A stretch of DNA of 64,000 bases, from contig CAVWGG010000004.1 in assembly GCA_963754535.1 (NCBI GenBank), positions 186,001 through 250,000 of the forward strand. Direction: 5' to 3'. The translations under genes were made by a program, and so were the position numbers. The notes beneath the pieces are model-generated. The model saw nothing but the letters and a program-made list of their open reading frames with translations, ran no database searches and was not told where the DNA came from. The number at the start of each line of letters is the position of its first letter. Positions within the stretch are counted from its first letter, which is position 1. Positions 36,701 through 45,815 of the stretch are shown piece by piece. The stretch comes from RPQJ01 sp963754535 (GTDB lineage Bacteria > Pseudomonadota > Gammaproteobacteria > Steroidobacterales > Steroidobacteraceae).

Positions 36701-39700
36701 CGCCCTGCGCCTCGTCGCCCGTCGCGCCTGGCATTACTTCGACACGTTCGTCACGGCCGCGGACAACATGCTGCCGCCCGACAACTTCCAGGAGGAGCCG
36801 TGGCCGGTACTCGCCCACCGCACGTCACCGACCAACCTGGGCCTGTACCTGCTGTCGATCGTCACGGCACGTGATCTGGGCTGGGTCGGCACCGCCGACG
36901 CCGTCGCAAGGCTCGAGTCGACGCTCGCGACCATGGGCCGGCTCGAGCAATGCCATGGTCACTTTTACAACTGGTACGACACGCAGGACCTGCGGCCGCT
37001 CGAACCACGTTACGTCTCGTCCGTGGACAGCGGCAACCTGGCGGCGCACCTGCTCACGCTGGCCAACGCCTGTGACGGAATGATGGCCGGGGCCGCGGAT
37101 GCGGCGCAGGTGTTCGCCGGGATCGGCGACGGCCTCGCACTGGGCCGTCAATCGCTCGGGACGGCCATGGATGACCGGCTTGCCGCCGCGATCGCAGCGT
37201 TTGGCGACGAGCTGTCGGATCGGGCCGCGAGGTCAGAGCCGCTCGCCGCAAGCCTCGACGCGTTGGCGGTTCGCGCCGGTGCGGTGGTCGCTCTGGTGGC
37301 GCGGCTGGCCAGCGAAGGTAGCGACGAGAGGAGTGCGGAGACCGCAGCGTGGGCCAACGCCACGTTGCATACCGTGGAAAGTCACTTGCGGGACCAGGTG
37401 CCGCTGCCCGGTTCGAGTGCCGATTTGATTTCGCAGCGACTGGCGACGCTGGCCGCCGCGTCACGACGCATGGCCGAGGCGATGCGCTTCGACTTTCTCT
37501 TCGACCAGGAGCGCAAGCTGCTCTCGATCGGCTATCGCGTGCTCGAGGGCAGCCTCGATCCCAACTGCTACGACCTGCTCGCGTCCGAGGCACGGCTGGC
37601 GAGTTTCGTCGCGATCGCCAACGGCGACGTCCCGGCACGGCATTGGTTCCGCCTCGGGCGCGCCGTCGTCCGCGTTCGTCATGGCGCGGCGCTCGTTTCG
37701 TGGTCCGGCTCGATGTTCGAGTACCTGATGCCGTCACTCGTCATGCGCGCGCCCGCCGGCAGCCTGCTCGAACAGACGAGTCATCTCGTGGTTCGTAGTC
37801 AGCAGGCGTATGGCAAGAGACTCGACGTGCCCTGGGGGATCTCGGAGTCGGCCTACAACGCGCGTGACCTCGAGCGCACATACCAGTACTCGAGTTTCGG
37901 CGTGCCTGGACTTGGCCTCAAACGCGGGCTCGTCGAGAACACCGTCGTCGCGCCGTATGCAACGGCGCTGGCTGCGATGGTCAAGCCACACGCCGCAGTC
38001 CTCAACTTCGCGCGGCTCGAGAAGATCAATGCGCGGGGCCGCTATGGCTTCTACGAAGCACTGGACTACACCGCGCGCCGCCTGCAGGACGGCGAGCCGT
38101 TCGCCATCGTGCGTGCCTACATGGCCCACCATCAGGGCATGACGATCGTGGCGCTCGCCAATACGCTGCTCGACGGACTGATGCGCAAGCGATTTCACGC
38201 GGAGCCTCGCATCAAGGCGACCGAACTGCTGTTGCAGGAGCGGACGCCGCGCGAAGTGTCGGTTCCCGCTGCGAGCATCCCGGAAAGCGGCATTCCGGAA
38301 TGGTCCGACGACGTCATGCCGGCGCTGCCGCGCACGATCGGCACGCCGCATCACGCGACACCGCGCACGCGAGTGTTGTCGAACGGTCACTACGCCGTGA
38401 TGCTCACGGCTGCCGGATCTGGCTACAGCCAGTGGCACGATCTGGCGGTCACGCGCTGGGCGGCCGACGTCACCTGTGACGCGTCGGGCTCGTTCCACTA
38501 CCTGCGCGATGTCGACACCAGCAGGGTCTGGTCGGCAGGGTATCAGCCGACGGGCGTCGAACCCGACGCTTACGAGGTTACATTCAGCGAGCACCGGGCC
38601 GAGTTCGTCCGCCGCGACGGCGACCTGACGACGACGCTCGACGTGGTCGTGTCGGCCGAGTGCGACGCCGAGGTTCGCCGCGTCTGCCTTTCGAACATGG
38701 GCGATCGCGTCCGGACCATCGAAATCACTTCGTATGCGGAAATCGTGCTGGCGCCGCGCGCTGCCGACGAGGCGCATCCGGCGTTCTCCAAGCTCTTCGT
38801 GCAGACCGAACACTTGCCGGCGATCGGCGTGCTGCTGGCGACACGTCGCCGGCGCTCACCTGAGGAGCCGGGCGCATGGGCTGCCCATCTCGCCGTCATC
38901 GAGGGTGATTCCGTGGGGCCCGGCCGGTTCGAAACGGACCGCGCCAGCTTCATCGGGCGCGGTCGGCAAGCGCGCGCCCCGGCCGCGCTGGCGGGCGATC
39001 CCCACGCAGCAGGCAAAGTGGGAACCGTGCTCGATCCGATCTTCAGCCTGACGCGCTGCGTGCGTCTCGCCCCGGGCACCACTGCACGCATCGCGTTCTG
39101 GACGCTGGTTGCACCCTCCCGGGAGGAGGTACTGGATCTCGTGGACCAGCACCGGGACGTGCCGGCCTTCGATCGCGCCGCGACACTCGCCTGGACGCAG
39201 GGCCAGGTGGAACTGCACCACCTGGGAATCGCGCCGGACGAGGCGGTGCTCTTCCAGCGCCTGGCCGGCCACCTGCTTTACAACGATCCGGCATTGCGCC
39301 CGTCGTCCGAGGTGCTTCGGCGCCGTAATGGCGGGCAGCAGGCACTCTGGGCCCACGGCATCTCGGGCGACCTGCCGATTGTTCTCATCCGGATCGACGA
39401 CACGGACGATCTCGGCATCGTGCGGCAGCTGCTGCGCGCATTCGAATACTGGCGCCTGAAACAGCTGAACGTCGATGTCGTGATCCTGAACGAGCGTTCG
39501 TCCTCCTACGTGCAGGACCTGCAGTCGGCGCTGGAGTCGCTGACGCGCACCGGCCTGTCACGGGTGAAGATTCACGGCGAGTCGGTGCGCGGCGGCGTCT
39601 TCAACCTGCGCTCCGACGTCATTCCAGGCGAAACACGCCTGGCCCTGCTGGCTGCGGCGGGCGCCGTGCTGCTCAGCCGTCACGGCAGCCTCGCGGAGCA

Positions 39701-42206
39701 ACTCGACCGGCTGGAGCAGGATCCGCCGCTGGCACCGCCGCCGGTCGCCGCCGTGCGCTCGCGTCGCGACTCGACCGATGCATCGCCCGACATGCCGTCG
39801 CTCGAGTTCTTCAACGGACTCGGCGGCTTCACGCCCGATGGCGAGGAATACGTGACGGTGCTGCGTGACGGCGAGCGAACCCCTGCGCCCTGGGTCAACG
39901 TGATCGCCAACGCCGGTTTCGGGTTCCAGGTCTCGGCCGATGGCAGTGGCTGCACCTGGGCGGGCAACAGCCGTGAGCATCGACTCACGCCGTGGTCGAA
40001 CGATCCAGTCGGGGATCGGTCCGGAGAGGTCCTTTACGTTCGCGACGACGACAGCGGCCTGCTGTTCGGGCCTACAGCATTGCCGGTCCGCAACGCAAAT
40101 GGCGAGTACCTGGCACGGCACGGGCGCGGTTACAGCCGGTTCGAGCATACGCGGGCCGGCATCGCGCTCGACCTGCTGCAGTTCGTTCCTGCCGGCGAGT
40201 CGGTCAAGGTGTCGCGGCTGCGCATTCGCAATCTTTCGGGTCGCACGCGTCACCTGACGCTGACGGCCTACGTGGAGTGGGTGCTCGGCACGTCGCGCAG
40301 CAGCACCGCGCCCTTCATTGCGACGGAGATTGATCCGGTCACACGCGGCATGCTCGCGCGCAACCTGTGGGGTGGTGCAGACACTAGTGTCGCGTTCACG
40401 GACCTTGGCGGCCTGCAGACCGCGTGGACCGGCAACCGCATGGAATTCATCGGACGCAACGGCACGCTCGAGCGGCCCGCGGCACTCTCGCCAGGAGCGA
40501 GGCTCTCGGGTCGAACCGGCGCCGGTCTCGACCCCTGCAGCGCGCTGCAGACCTCCGTCGCGCTTGCCGAGAATTCTGCCGTCGAACTGGTCTGGCTCCT
40601 GGGTGAGGCCGACAGCACGCAGGCCGCCCAGGCCATGATCGCGCGCTGGCGCAGCGAGGACGTGGACGCCGCCCTGCAATCCGTTCGCGCGGACTGGAGC
40701 GCCGTGCTCGACACCGTCACCGTGCGTACGCCGGACCGCTCGTTCGATCTCATGCTGAACGGCTGGCTGCTGTACCAGACACTCGCGTGCCGCCTCTGGG
40801 CCCGCAGCGCGTTTTACCAGGCGAGCGGCGCCTACGGCTTCCGCGATCAACTGCAGGACACGATGGCATTGATCCTGGCGAAGCCCGCCCTCGCACGCGA
40901 GCACCTGTTGCGTGCCGCCGGCCGGCAGTTCCTTGAAGGCGACGTGCAGCATTGGTGGTTGCCGCAAACCGGACGTGGCGTGCGCACCCGTGTCTCCGAC
41001 GATCGCGTCTGGCTCGGCTATTGCGTCGCGCACTACGTCGAGACGACGGCTGACGAGGGCGTGCTCGACGAGATAGTGCCGTTCCTGGACGGGCCGGCCC
41101 TGCAGCCGGGCGTAGCGGACAACTTCTTCCTGCCAACCGCAGCCGATACGGCGGCGACGCTCTTCGAGCATTGCGCGCGCGGACTCGACGGCAGCCTCGG
41201 GCTCGGCTCACACGGCCTGCCGCTCATGGGAACTGGGGACTGGAACGACGGGATGAATGACGTCGGCGCCGCGGGACTGGGCGAAAGTGTCTGGCTGGGA
41301 TGGTTCCTGCACTTCGTGTTGTCGGCATTCGCGCCGCGTGCCGAGGCAAGGGGCGAGCATGGGCGAGCCACGAGCTGGCGCGCACACGCGGCTGCCCTGC
41401 GATCGTCGCTCGAACAGCACGGTTGGGACGGCGACTGGTATCGGCGCGCGTACTTCGACGACGGCACCCCGATGGGATCCGCAGCGAACGCGGAATGTCG
41501 CATCGACTCGATCGCGCAATCGTGGGCAGTGCTGTCCGGCGCCGCGGATCCGGCGAGGGCGGTCCAGGCGATGGCTTCGCTGGACCAGCACCTGATCCGG
41601 CATGAGGACGGATTGGCGCTGCTGCTGACACCGCCCTTCGACCACTCAGCGCCCGATCCCGGTTACATCCAGGCCTACCCGCCGGGTATCCGCGAGAACG
41701 GCGGCCAGTACTCGCACGCTGCCGCATGGGCGGTAATCGCGTTCGCGCAGCTCGGTGACGGCGACAAGGCTGGCGAGCTGTTTGCAATGCTGAATCCGAT
41801 CAATCACGCGCTCACGCACGACGACGCATTGCGCTACAGGGTTGAGCCTTATGTCGTGGCGGCCGATGTCTATTCGGAGACGCCGCACGTCGGGCGTGGC
41901 GGCTGGACCTGGTACACGGGCTCTGCTGCCTGGACGTACCGGGCAGGACTGGAATGGATCCTCGGTTGCCGCATGAGCGGAGCGACGTTGCTGCTCGATC
42001 CCTGCGTCCCACGGACCTGGAGGGAGTTCCACGTCAGCCTGCGCTATCACGCAACGCGCTATGAGATCGAGTTTGAAAATCCAGGCGGCACCAGTCGGGG
42101 GCTCGTCACGCTGCAGCTCGACGGTGTCGAACTCGCTCCGCGGCCAGGGGTGGTGCCGCTGGTCGACGACGGCGGGACTCACCGGGTCCGCGCCATCCTT
42201 GGATGA
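33702..42206 (+). CDS. ndvB: Cyclic beta-1,2-glucan synthase (NdvB-like)
   Basis: A giant 2834-residue inner-membrane enzyme that builds and cyclises beta-1,2-glucan, an osmoregulated periplasmic glucan. Order: N-terminal region, two or more helices near residues 405-450, a GT84 glucosyltransferase domain (VTLDADTRLPRDTVRRL near 621 and SHRWVRGDWQLLPWV near 770), more helices (about 810-990), a glycoamylase-like domain (GHFYNWYDTQDLRPLEP near 1086), and GH94 phosphorylase-type domains with the catalytic GDWNDGMND near 2512. The ATG at 33702 overlaps the hydroxylase-like stop, so it is translationally coupled. No export gene (NdvA) is nearby. Confidence 0.95.
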   Translation: MRSILSHIVGSDGESAFAFAEVIRAEIFSAERLEQHAASLAAAQAVTTRPVAVRPLTARLRDNHRALLEAHRAIARSIAAGGAITPAAEWLVDNYHVVEAQIRQVRDDLPPGYYRQLPKLADGPLAGYPRVLGLAWAFVAHTDSRFDTNLLRQFVIAYQRVQPLTIGELWAIAITLRIVLIENLRRAAELIASRRAVRQHADRIADRLLGAGGREAQPLAKVLPELESVQLSTTFAVQLLQRLRDQDPEATPALTWLEARLATAGTTADEVVRDEHQRQGASSVTVRNVIMSMRAISAVDWADLFESMSLVDSLLRADVDYARSNFSTRNRCRHAIEELARGSWHSELQIAEHVMQVAGSGGTRRERYPGYHLIARGRRAFEDRLGFRPTMRARLTRFIARIGIHGYIAGVALLALVTLAWPLSVLLSGGIGMLTLIVLAATGLVLAVDAAMAVANSSITSRFGARPLPEMELEDGISADLRTLVVVPILLTSPEALAEHIAHLEIHHLASLDGDVTFALLSDWADAASERIDGDAVLLESAVEEIQRLNRKYGPSPAGDRFLLFHRRRLWNAAQGVWMGWERKRGKLHELNRLLRGAIDTSFMAVDAASPPVPAGVRYVVTLDADTRLPRDTVRRLVGKLAHPLNAPSVDERSGRVVDGYAILQPRVASSLPLGYEGSRYQRLVSGAGGIDPYASAVSDVYQDLCGEGSYVGKGIYDVDAFEAALAGRVPENTLLSHDLFEGIFARAGLASDIELVDEYPARYAAAAARSHRWVRGDWQLLPWVFGCGPGDIDRRRRGIPLLGRWKMFDNLRRSLMAPASVLSLVIAWTLPLPLAAIWTAFVVAMLAVPTLPSLLTGLVPRHGGIVLRSHFRAVAADAQLAATRTALALALLAHQSWLMWDAIGRTLYRLFVSRRKLLEWVTAQEQNSRRLDVAGHYRLMAGALVISLAVLGLVAMGQASALLALPFILAWLSSPLIACWVSQPSRVAELQPVSDVDAAALRLVARRAWHYFDTFVTAADNMLPPDNFQEEPWPVLAHRTSPTNLGLYLLSIVTARDLGWVGTADAVARLESTLATMGRLEQCHGHFYNWYDTQDLRPLEPRYVSSVDSGNLAAHLLTLANACDGMMAGAADAAQVFAGIGDGLALGRQSLGTAMDDRLAAAIAAFGDELSDRAARSEPLAASLDALAVRAGAVVALVARLASEGSDERSAETAAWANATLHTVESHLRDQVPLPGSSADLISQRLATLAAASRRMAEAMRFDFLFDQERKLLSIGYRVLEGSLDPNCYDLLASEARLASFVAIANGDVPARHWFRLGRAVVRVRHGAALVSWSGSMFEYLMPSLVMRAPAGSLLEQTSHLVVRSQQAYGKRLDVPWGISESAYNARDLERTYQYSSFGVPGLGLKRGLVENTVVAPYATALAAMVKPHAAVLNFARLEKINARGRYGFYEALDYTARRLQDGEPFAIVRAYMAHHQGMTIVALANTLLDGLMRKRFHAEPRIKATELLLQERTPREVSVPAASIPESGIPEWSDDVMPALPRTIGTPHHATPRTRVLSNGHYAVMLTAAGSGYSQWHDLAVTRWAADVTCDASGSFHYLRDVDTSRVWSAGYQPTGVEPDAYEVTFSEHRAEFVRRDGDLTTTLDVVVSAECDAEVRRVCLSNMGDRVRTIEITSYAEIVLAPRAADEAHPAFSKLFVQTEHLPAIGVLLATRRRRSPEEPGAWAAHLAVIEGDSVGPGRFETDRASFIGRGRQARAPAALAGDPHAAGKVGTVLDPIFSLTRCVRLAPGTTARIAFWTLVAPSREEVLDLVDQHRDVPAFDRAATLAWTQGQVELHHLGIAPDEAVLFQRLAGHLLYNDPALRPSSEVLRRRNGGQQALWAHGISGDLPIVLIRIDDTDDLGIVRQLLRAFEYWRLKQLNVDVVILNERSSSYVQDLQSALESLTRTGLSRVKIHGESVRGGVFNLRSDVIPGETRLALLAAAGAVLLSRHGSLAEQLDRLEQDPPLAPPPVAAVRSRRDSTDASPDMPSLEFFNGLGGFTPDGEEYVTVLRDGERTPAPWVNVIANAGFGFQVSADGSGCTWAGNSREHRLTPWSNDPVGDRSGEVLYVRDDDSGLLFGPTALPVRNANGEYLARHGRGYSRFEHTRAGIALDLLQFVPAGESVKVSRLRIRNLSGRTRHLTLTAYVEWVLGTSRSSTAPFIATEIDPVTRGMLARNLWGGADTSVAFTDLGGLQTAWTGNRMEFIGRNGTLERPAALSPGARLSGRTGAGLDPCSALQTSVALAENSAVELVWLLGEADSTQAAQAMIARWRSEDVDAALQSVRADWSAVLDTVTVRTPDRSFDLMLNGWLLYQTLACRLWARSAFYQASGAYGFRDQLQDTMALILAKPALAREHLLRAAGRQFLEGDVQHWWLPQTGRGVRTRVSDDRVWLGYCVAHYVETTADEGVLDEIVPFLDGPALQPGVADNFFLPTAADTAATLFEHCARGLDGSLGLGSHGLPLMGTGDWNDGMNDVGAAGLGESVWLGWFLHFVLSAFAPRAEARGEHGRATSWRAHAAALRSSLEQHGWDGDWYRRAYFDDGTPMGSAANAECRIDSIAQSWAVLSGAADPARAVQAMASLDQHLIRHEDGLALLLTPPFDHSAPDPGYIQAYPPGIRENGGQYSHAAAWAVIAFAQLGDGDKAGELFAMLNPINHALTHDDALRYRVEPYVVAADVYSETPHVGRGGWTWYTGSAAWTYRAGLEWILGCRMSGATLLLDPCVPRTWREFHVSLRYHATRYEIEFENPGGTSRGLVTLQLDGVELAPRPGVVPLVDDGGTHRVRAILG

Positions 42207-42261
42207 GGGCAACACCACGCTGCGCGACCGCGGTCGCCGGCACTCACAGGAGAATCCCCGT

Positions 42262-42903
42262 ATGACAACGCAGACTTATCCTTTTTCGCTTCCTCCGCTG
42301 CCTTTTGCGCCGGACGCGCTCGAGCCGCATTTCGACGCGCGGACGATGAGCATCCACCATGACGAGCACCATCGCGTGTACGTCGAGCGGCTGAACGCAG
42401 CACTGAAGGACCATCCGGGCCTGCACGGCAGGACCATCGAGAACCTGCTGCGCAACCTGAACCGCATTCCGCCGGACATCCGGCCTGCGGTGCGCAACAA
42501 CGGCGGTGGGCATCTCAATCACTCGTTGTTCTGGAGCCTCATCGCCGCGCCCGGCCAGCAGGCGCCCATGGGTCCGCTGCTCGACGCAGTCACCGAGAAC
42601 TTCGGTTCGTTGGAAGCCTTGCGCTTGAAGTTCCGCGAAGTCGCGATCGGCCACTTCGCCTCCGGCTGGGCGTTCCTGGTTGCCGATGCCAGGAAGAACG
42701 CACTCGAGGTGTTGTCGCTGCCCGATCACCATTGCGTGCTTGGCGCGCACCAGACCGTGCTTCTCGTCTGCGACGTCTGGGAGCACGCGTACTACCTGAA
42801 GCACCAGCAGAGGCGCGCGGATTACGTGGACTGCTGGTGGCAGGTCGCCAACTGGCAGGAGGCCGCCCGCCGGTTCGGCCGCACGGTCGAGGCCGCCGCA
42901 TGA
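42262..42903 (+). CDS. Superoxide dismutase (Mn/Fe)
   Basis: Dismutates superoxide in the cytoplasm. The 213-residue protein carries all four metal ligands: His in TMSIHHDEHHRVYVE (about residue 33), His in GGGHLNHSLFW (about 86), and Asp and His in VCDVWEHAYYLKHQ (about 172 and 176). The GGGH-LNHSLFW and WEHAYYL forms resemble Mn-type (SodA) enzymes more than classic Fe SodB; the actual metal is undecided. AGGAGA precedes the ATG. Its stop overlaps the next start (ATGA). Confidence 0.95.
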   Translation: MTTQTYPFSLPPLPFAPDALEPHFDARTMSIHHDEHHRVYVERLNAALKDHPGLHGRTIENLLRNLNRIPPDIRPAVRNNGGGHLNHSLFWSLIAAPGQQAPMGPLLDAVTENFGSLEALRLKFREVAIGHFASGWAFLVADARKNALEVLSLPDHHCVLGAHQTVLLVCDVWEHAYYLKHQQRRADYVDCWWQVANWQEAARRFGRTVEAAA

Positions 42904-43769
42904 CCGCCGCTCCGCCCGCGGCATTGGAGCAGGCGCTGGAACAGAGCCATGACGTGAAGGCCAAGGTGGCGGCGTGCGCGGACGACCTGGCCTTGAAGAA
43001 CGACGCGGCACAGCAGGAGATCGCCGATGGCGCGACGACACTGTCCGCGGACAAGGCGTTGCAGGACAGCCAGGTCGTCGAAGCGACGGTGCAGGAGTGT
43101 GCCGACGATCTGGATGAGGTCACCGCCACCCTGGCCAGGGGCATCGCCGACATCAAGCAGGTCGAGGTCGCGCTCACCCGGTCGCGCGCAGCCCTGGTGG
43201 AAGCCGAGACAGCGCTGTTGGCCGCACAGGCGGACGAAAGGCACGCGACGATACGTGCGCTGCATGACGCGGCAACGGGACTGCCCAACCGCGTCCTTTT
43301 CGATGATCGCCTGACGCAGGGAATCTCGCTGGCAGAGCGGCAAGGCGGGATCCTGGCGGTGATGTTCCTCGACCTCGATGGTTTCAAGGGCGTCAACGAC
43401 GGTCATGGCCACGCCGCGGGAGACCTCATCCTCCGTCAGGTCGCAGACCGACTCTCGCAACATGCGCGCGACGAGGACACGGTCTGCCGCACTGGCGGTG
43501 ACGAGTTCCTGTACTTGCTGGTCAATCCGAAGTGCACGGCTGATGTCGAACGGAAGGCCGTCGCCGTGCTGGGCGACATTGCCCGGGAGATCGAGGTGGG
43601 AGGGCGTGGCCTCGTCATTCGCGGGAGCATCGGCATCGCCCTGTATCCAGGCGACGGCACGACGGCCGACCAGCTCGTCAGGAACGCCGACACGGCGATG
43701 TACCGCGCCAAGAATGGCGGGTGCGGCTACGTCCTGTTCGGCACTGCCGGGGGAAGCGCAGTCGCCTGA
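42900..43769 (+). CDS. Diguanylate cyclase (GGDEF) coupled to SOD
   Basis: A 289-residue soluble protein. Residues 1-110 are a helical, probably coiled-coil, region (ALEQALEQSHDVKAKVAACA, QVVEATVQECADDLDEV) without a known sensor. A GGDEF domain follows from about residue 115 (DAATGLPNRVLFDDRL, FLDLDGFKGVNDGHGH) with the active-site motif RTGGDEFLY near 197. The I-site Arg-x-x-Asp is not obvious. The ATG at 42900 overlaps the SOD stop by four bases, so SOD and c-di-GMP synthesis are translated together, which is unusual. Confidence 0.9.
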   Translation: MTAAPPAALEQALEQSHDVKAKVAACADDLALKNDAAQQEIADGATTLSADKALQDSQVVEATVQECADDLDEVTATLARGIADIKQVEVALTRSRAALVEAETALLAAQADERHATIRALHDAATGLPNRVLFDDRLTQGISLAERQGGILAVMFLDLDGFKGVNDGHGHAAGDLILRQVADRLSQHARDEDTVCRTGGDEFLYLLVNPKCTADVERKAVAVLGDIAREIEVGGRGLVIRGSIGIALYPGDGTTADQLVRNADTAMYRAKNGGCGYVLFGTAGGSAVA

Positions 43770-43779
43770 CTCGGCGCGG

Positions 43780-44172
43780 CTACTCCGAGGTCTTGCCGTC
43801 GAAGTGCTCGTCGTCGGCCTCCGCGTCGGCGCGGGTGTGGTGCACGACGCGGTCGCGGTGATTCGGCGGTGAGTACACCGTGTACAGCTTCAGTGGCGTG
43901 GTTCCGGTATTGATGATGTTGTGATTCGCGCCCATGGGCACGACGATCGCGAATCCGGACTTCACAGGCGTTCGCGTGCCGTCCATTACCACGATTCCAG
44001 TCCCTTCCTCGACGCGGAAGAACTGGTCGAGCTGGTGGAATTCCGCGCCGATTTCTTCACCGGGCGCCAGCGCCATCAGCACGAGCTGGGAGTGCGTCGC
44101 CGTGTATAGAACCCGGCGAAAGGCATCGTTGCCGATAGCCAGCTTTTCGATGTCCTGTACGAAGCCTTTCAT
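43780..44172 (-). CDS. Cupin domain protein
   Basis: A 130-residue single-domain cupin. Motif 1 is present in modified form (GEEIGAEFHQLDQFFRVEEG), as is motif 2 (VVPMGANHNIINTG). The metal-binding His/Glu pattern is incomplete in motif 1 (EFHQLDQ instead of H-x-H), but such cupins occur near LPS and stress genes. Function unknown. It is convergent with the diguanylate cyclase, with ten bases between the stops. Confidence 0.85.
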   Translation of the reverse strand: MKGFVQDIEKLAIGNDAFRRVLYTATHSQLVLMALAPGEEIGAEFHQLDQFFRVEEGTGIVVMDGTRTPVKSGFAIVVPMGANHNIINTGTTPLKLYTVYSPPNHRDRVVHHTRADAEADDEHFDGKTSE

Positions 44173-44547
44173 TGCACTTCCTCGTGTTGATGGCGGGAGC
44201 CACTGTTAATCCTGACGATTCATTTGCGGGCGATCTGTACGCCAGTGAACAGACCCGTCGGTGGGCCATGACGTCTACAGCAGGGACTCGCTGGATCTCG
44301 CCGAAATCAAGGAGATCATGGTCGACATGGCGCCGAACGGCGCATCTGATCCAGCGGGACCACGCCGGCGCGAGCAAATCCAATTTCTACCTAGCCCCTG
44401 GTAGTCGCTTGGAGAGCAGAATGTAAAGCGGAAGGGAAGGAATCCGACACCGCGGTCGCGCACGCGCTGACATGCGTCACCCCTCCTGACATGTTGCAGT
44501 CGGACGCTGCGCGAATCTCACCGGGTCGAGTAAACGGAGATGCACAA
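44173..44547. other. Intergenic stretch without recognised gene
   Basis: No protein-like reading frame or RNA gene was recognised. It must carry the promoters of the divergent cupin and 48-residue peptide genes. GGAGAT just before 44548 is the ribosome-binding site of the latter. Confidence 0.4.
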
Positions 44548-44694
44548 ATGTTGTGGACCGTTGCAGTTATCCTGATCATCCTCTGGCTCCTGGGCCTGGT
44601 CACGTCATACACGATGGGCGGCTTTATCCACATCCTGCTGGTCATCGCAATAGTGGTCGTGCTGCTCAACATCATTCAAGGCCGGCGCGCGTAG
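44548..44694 (+). CDS. lmo0937-family 48-residue membrane peptide, copy 2
   Basis: It starts MLWTVAVILIILWLLGLVTS and ends IQGRRA. It matches the copy at 29468-29614 at most positions, the changes being Ile/Val/Leu swaps. Two helices flank the conserved GGFIHILLV turn. Its location next to DUF3309 and a cupin again marks it as part of a stress-type set. Function unknown. Confidence 0.88.
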   Translation: MLWTVAVILIILWLLGLVTSYTMGGFIHILLVIAIVVVLLNIIQGRRA

Positions 44695-44795
44695 CGCTCG
44701 TCGGGCGCGGTAGGCGCTGCAGTCATCGGCTAGCGCGGTTGATGACAGCGCTGGCCTCGAGTCGCGCAGTTGCGACTGCTATTGCGTGCCCGACG

Positions 44796-44954
44796 TTACA
44801 AGCGGCCCAGCAGGAACAATACGAGCACGATCACGAGCAGCGTGCTGACGATTCCGCTCGGGCCGTAGCCCCAGCTGCGCGCATGCGGCCATACCGGGAT
44901 GACTCCAACCAGCGCCAGGACGAGAAGGATGAGAAGGATCGTGCCGATGCTCAT
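44796..44954 (-). CDS. DUF3309 family small membrane protein
   Basis: A 52-residue product starting MSIGTILLILLVLALVGVIP, then VWPHARSWGYGPSGIVSTLL and a second helix ending FLLGRL. The PVWPHARSWGYGPSG middle is the DUF3309 signature. Two membrane helices. Members accompany stress-induced small membrane proteins; their function is unknown. It is convergent with the lmo0937-family gene. Confidence 0.85.
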   Translation of the reverse strand: MSIGTILLILLVLALVGVIPVWPHARSWGYGPSGIVSTLLVIVLVLFLLGRL

Positions 44955-45167
44955 GGTGTTCACCTGTAAGTCTTGATGTCGATGCCAACCGTCGTGCGCG
45001 ACCGGCGGTTCCTCAGCTCAGGCTAGTCGCATCGAGTTCCCCCATCTGTATGCCAACGTACAGACTGGCAGAGCGCCCGTTACGTAACGTGTGCTCATTG
45101 CCGCCAAATCCGGAGCAACCTGTCGTCTGTCTCCCTTGGGTCGTGGCGTGCACACAAGGAGACCGCT

Positions 45168-45815
45168 ATGAAGATTGCCAGTGAATCGCTCAGGCGTTTC
45201 GCGCCGTTGTTTGTCGTGGCGGCTTTCGCCCTGATGGCGCAACCGGCCGCCGCCGATAGTTCCGCGATGCCGGGTGGCCCTTGGCGCCAGACCTGCGAGG
45301 ACGCTTCCATTCGCGGCGGCATGCTGTATGCGCGGTGTCGGCAGGATAACGGCCAATACCGCTCGACGTCCGCATTGCTCCTGTCCACGTGCCAGGGCTA
45401 CAGCAATCGCAACGGGCAGCTGTACTGCGACAAGAATGGCGACTATTCCGCCGGTTCGCGCTGGAGCGGTTCGTACGGCGAATCCTGTCGTGACATTTCC
45501 GTGGACAAGCACGGCCGGTTGAGCGCCACCTGTCCCAAGGCCAACGGCAAGTCCAATCGCACCAATATCACGCCGCAGCAATGCCCCAGCTATCGGGCCG
45601 GCAACAACAACGGCAAGCTGGTCTGCGAGTCGCAGGGCAACGTCAGCAGCCGCTGGGACGGGTCGTTCCAGAAATCCTGTCGCGACATTTCCATGAACTC
45701 GTCCGGGACACTCACGGCCACGTGCCAGAACTCAAGCGGCAACTGGCAGCGACCTGGGACGGGTCGTTCCAGAGATCCTGCCGTGACATTTCCACGGATT
45801 CGTCCGGCTCGCTGA
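45168..45815 (+). CDS. Exported CVNH (cyanovirin-N homology) repeat protein, 3' frame disturbed
   Basis: The signal peptide (FAPLFVVAAFALMAQPAAA) is followed by cyanovirin-like repeats of about 50-60 residues: GGPWRQTCEDASIRGGMLYA, then WSGSYGESCRDISVDKHGRL, then WDGSFQKSCRDISMNSSGTL. CVNH proteins are lectin-like carbohydrate binders with paired cysteines. The third repeat stops after SGNWQR: the frame slips and ends in an unrelated tail at 45815, while the next repeat continues in another frame to 45928. The natural protein was probably longer. It is likely periplasmic or secreted. Confidence 0.8.
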   Translation: MKIASESLRRFAPLFVVAAFALMAQPAAADSSAMPGGPWRQTCEDASIRGGMLYARCRQDNGQYRSTSALLLSTCQGYSNRNGQLYCDKNGDYSAGSRWSGSYGESCRDISVDKHGRLSATCPKANGKSNRTNITPQQCPSYRAGNNNGKLVCESQGNVSSRWDGSFQKSCRDISMNSSGTLTATCQNSSGNWQRPGTGRSRDPAVTFPRIRPAR

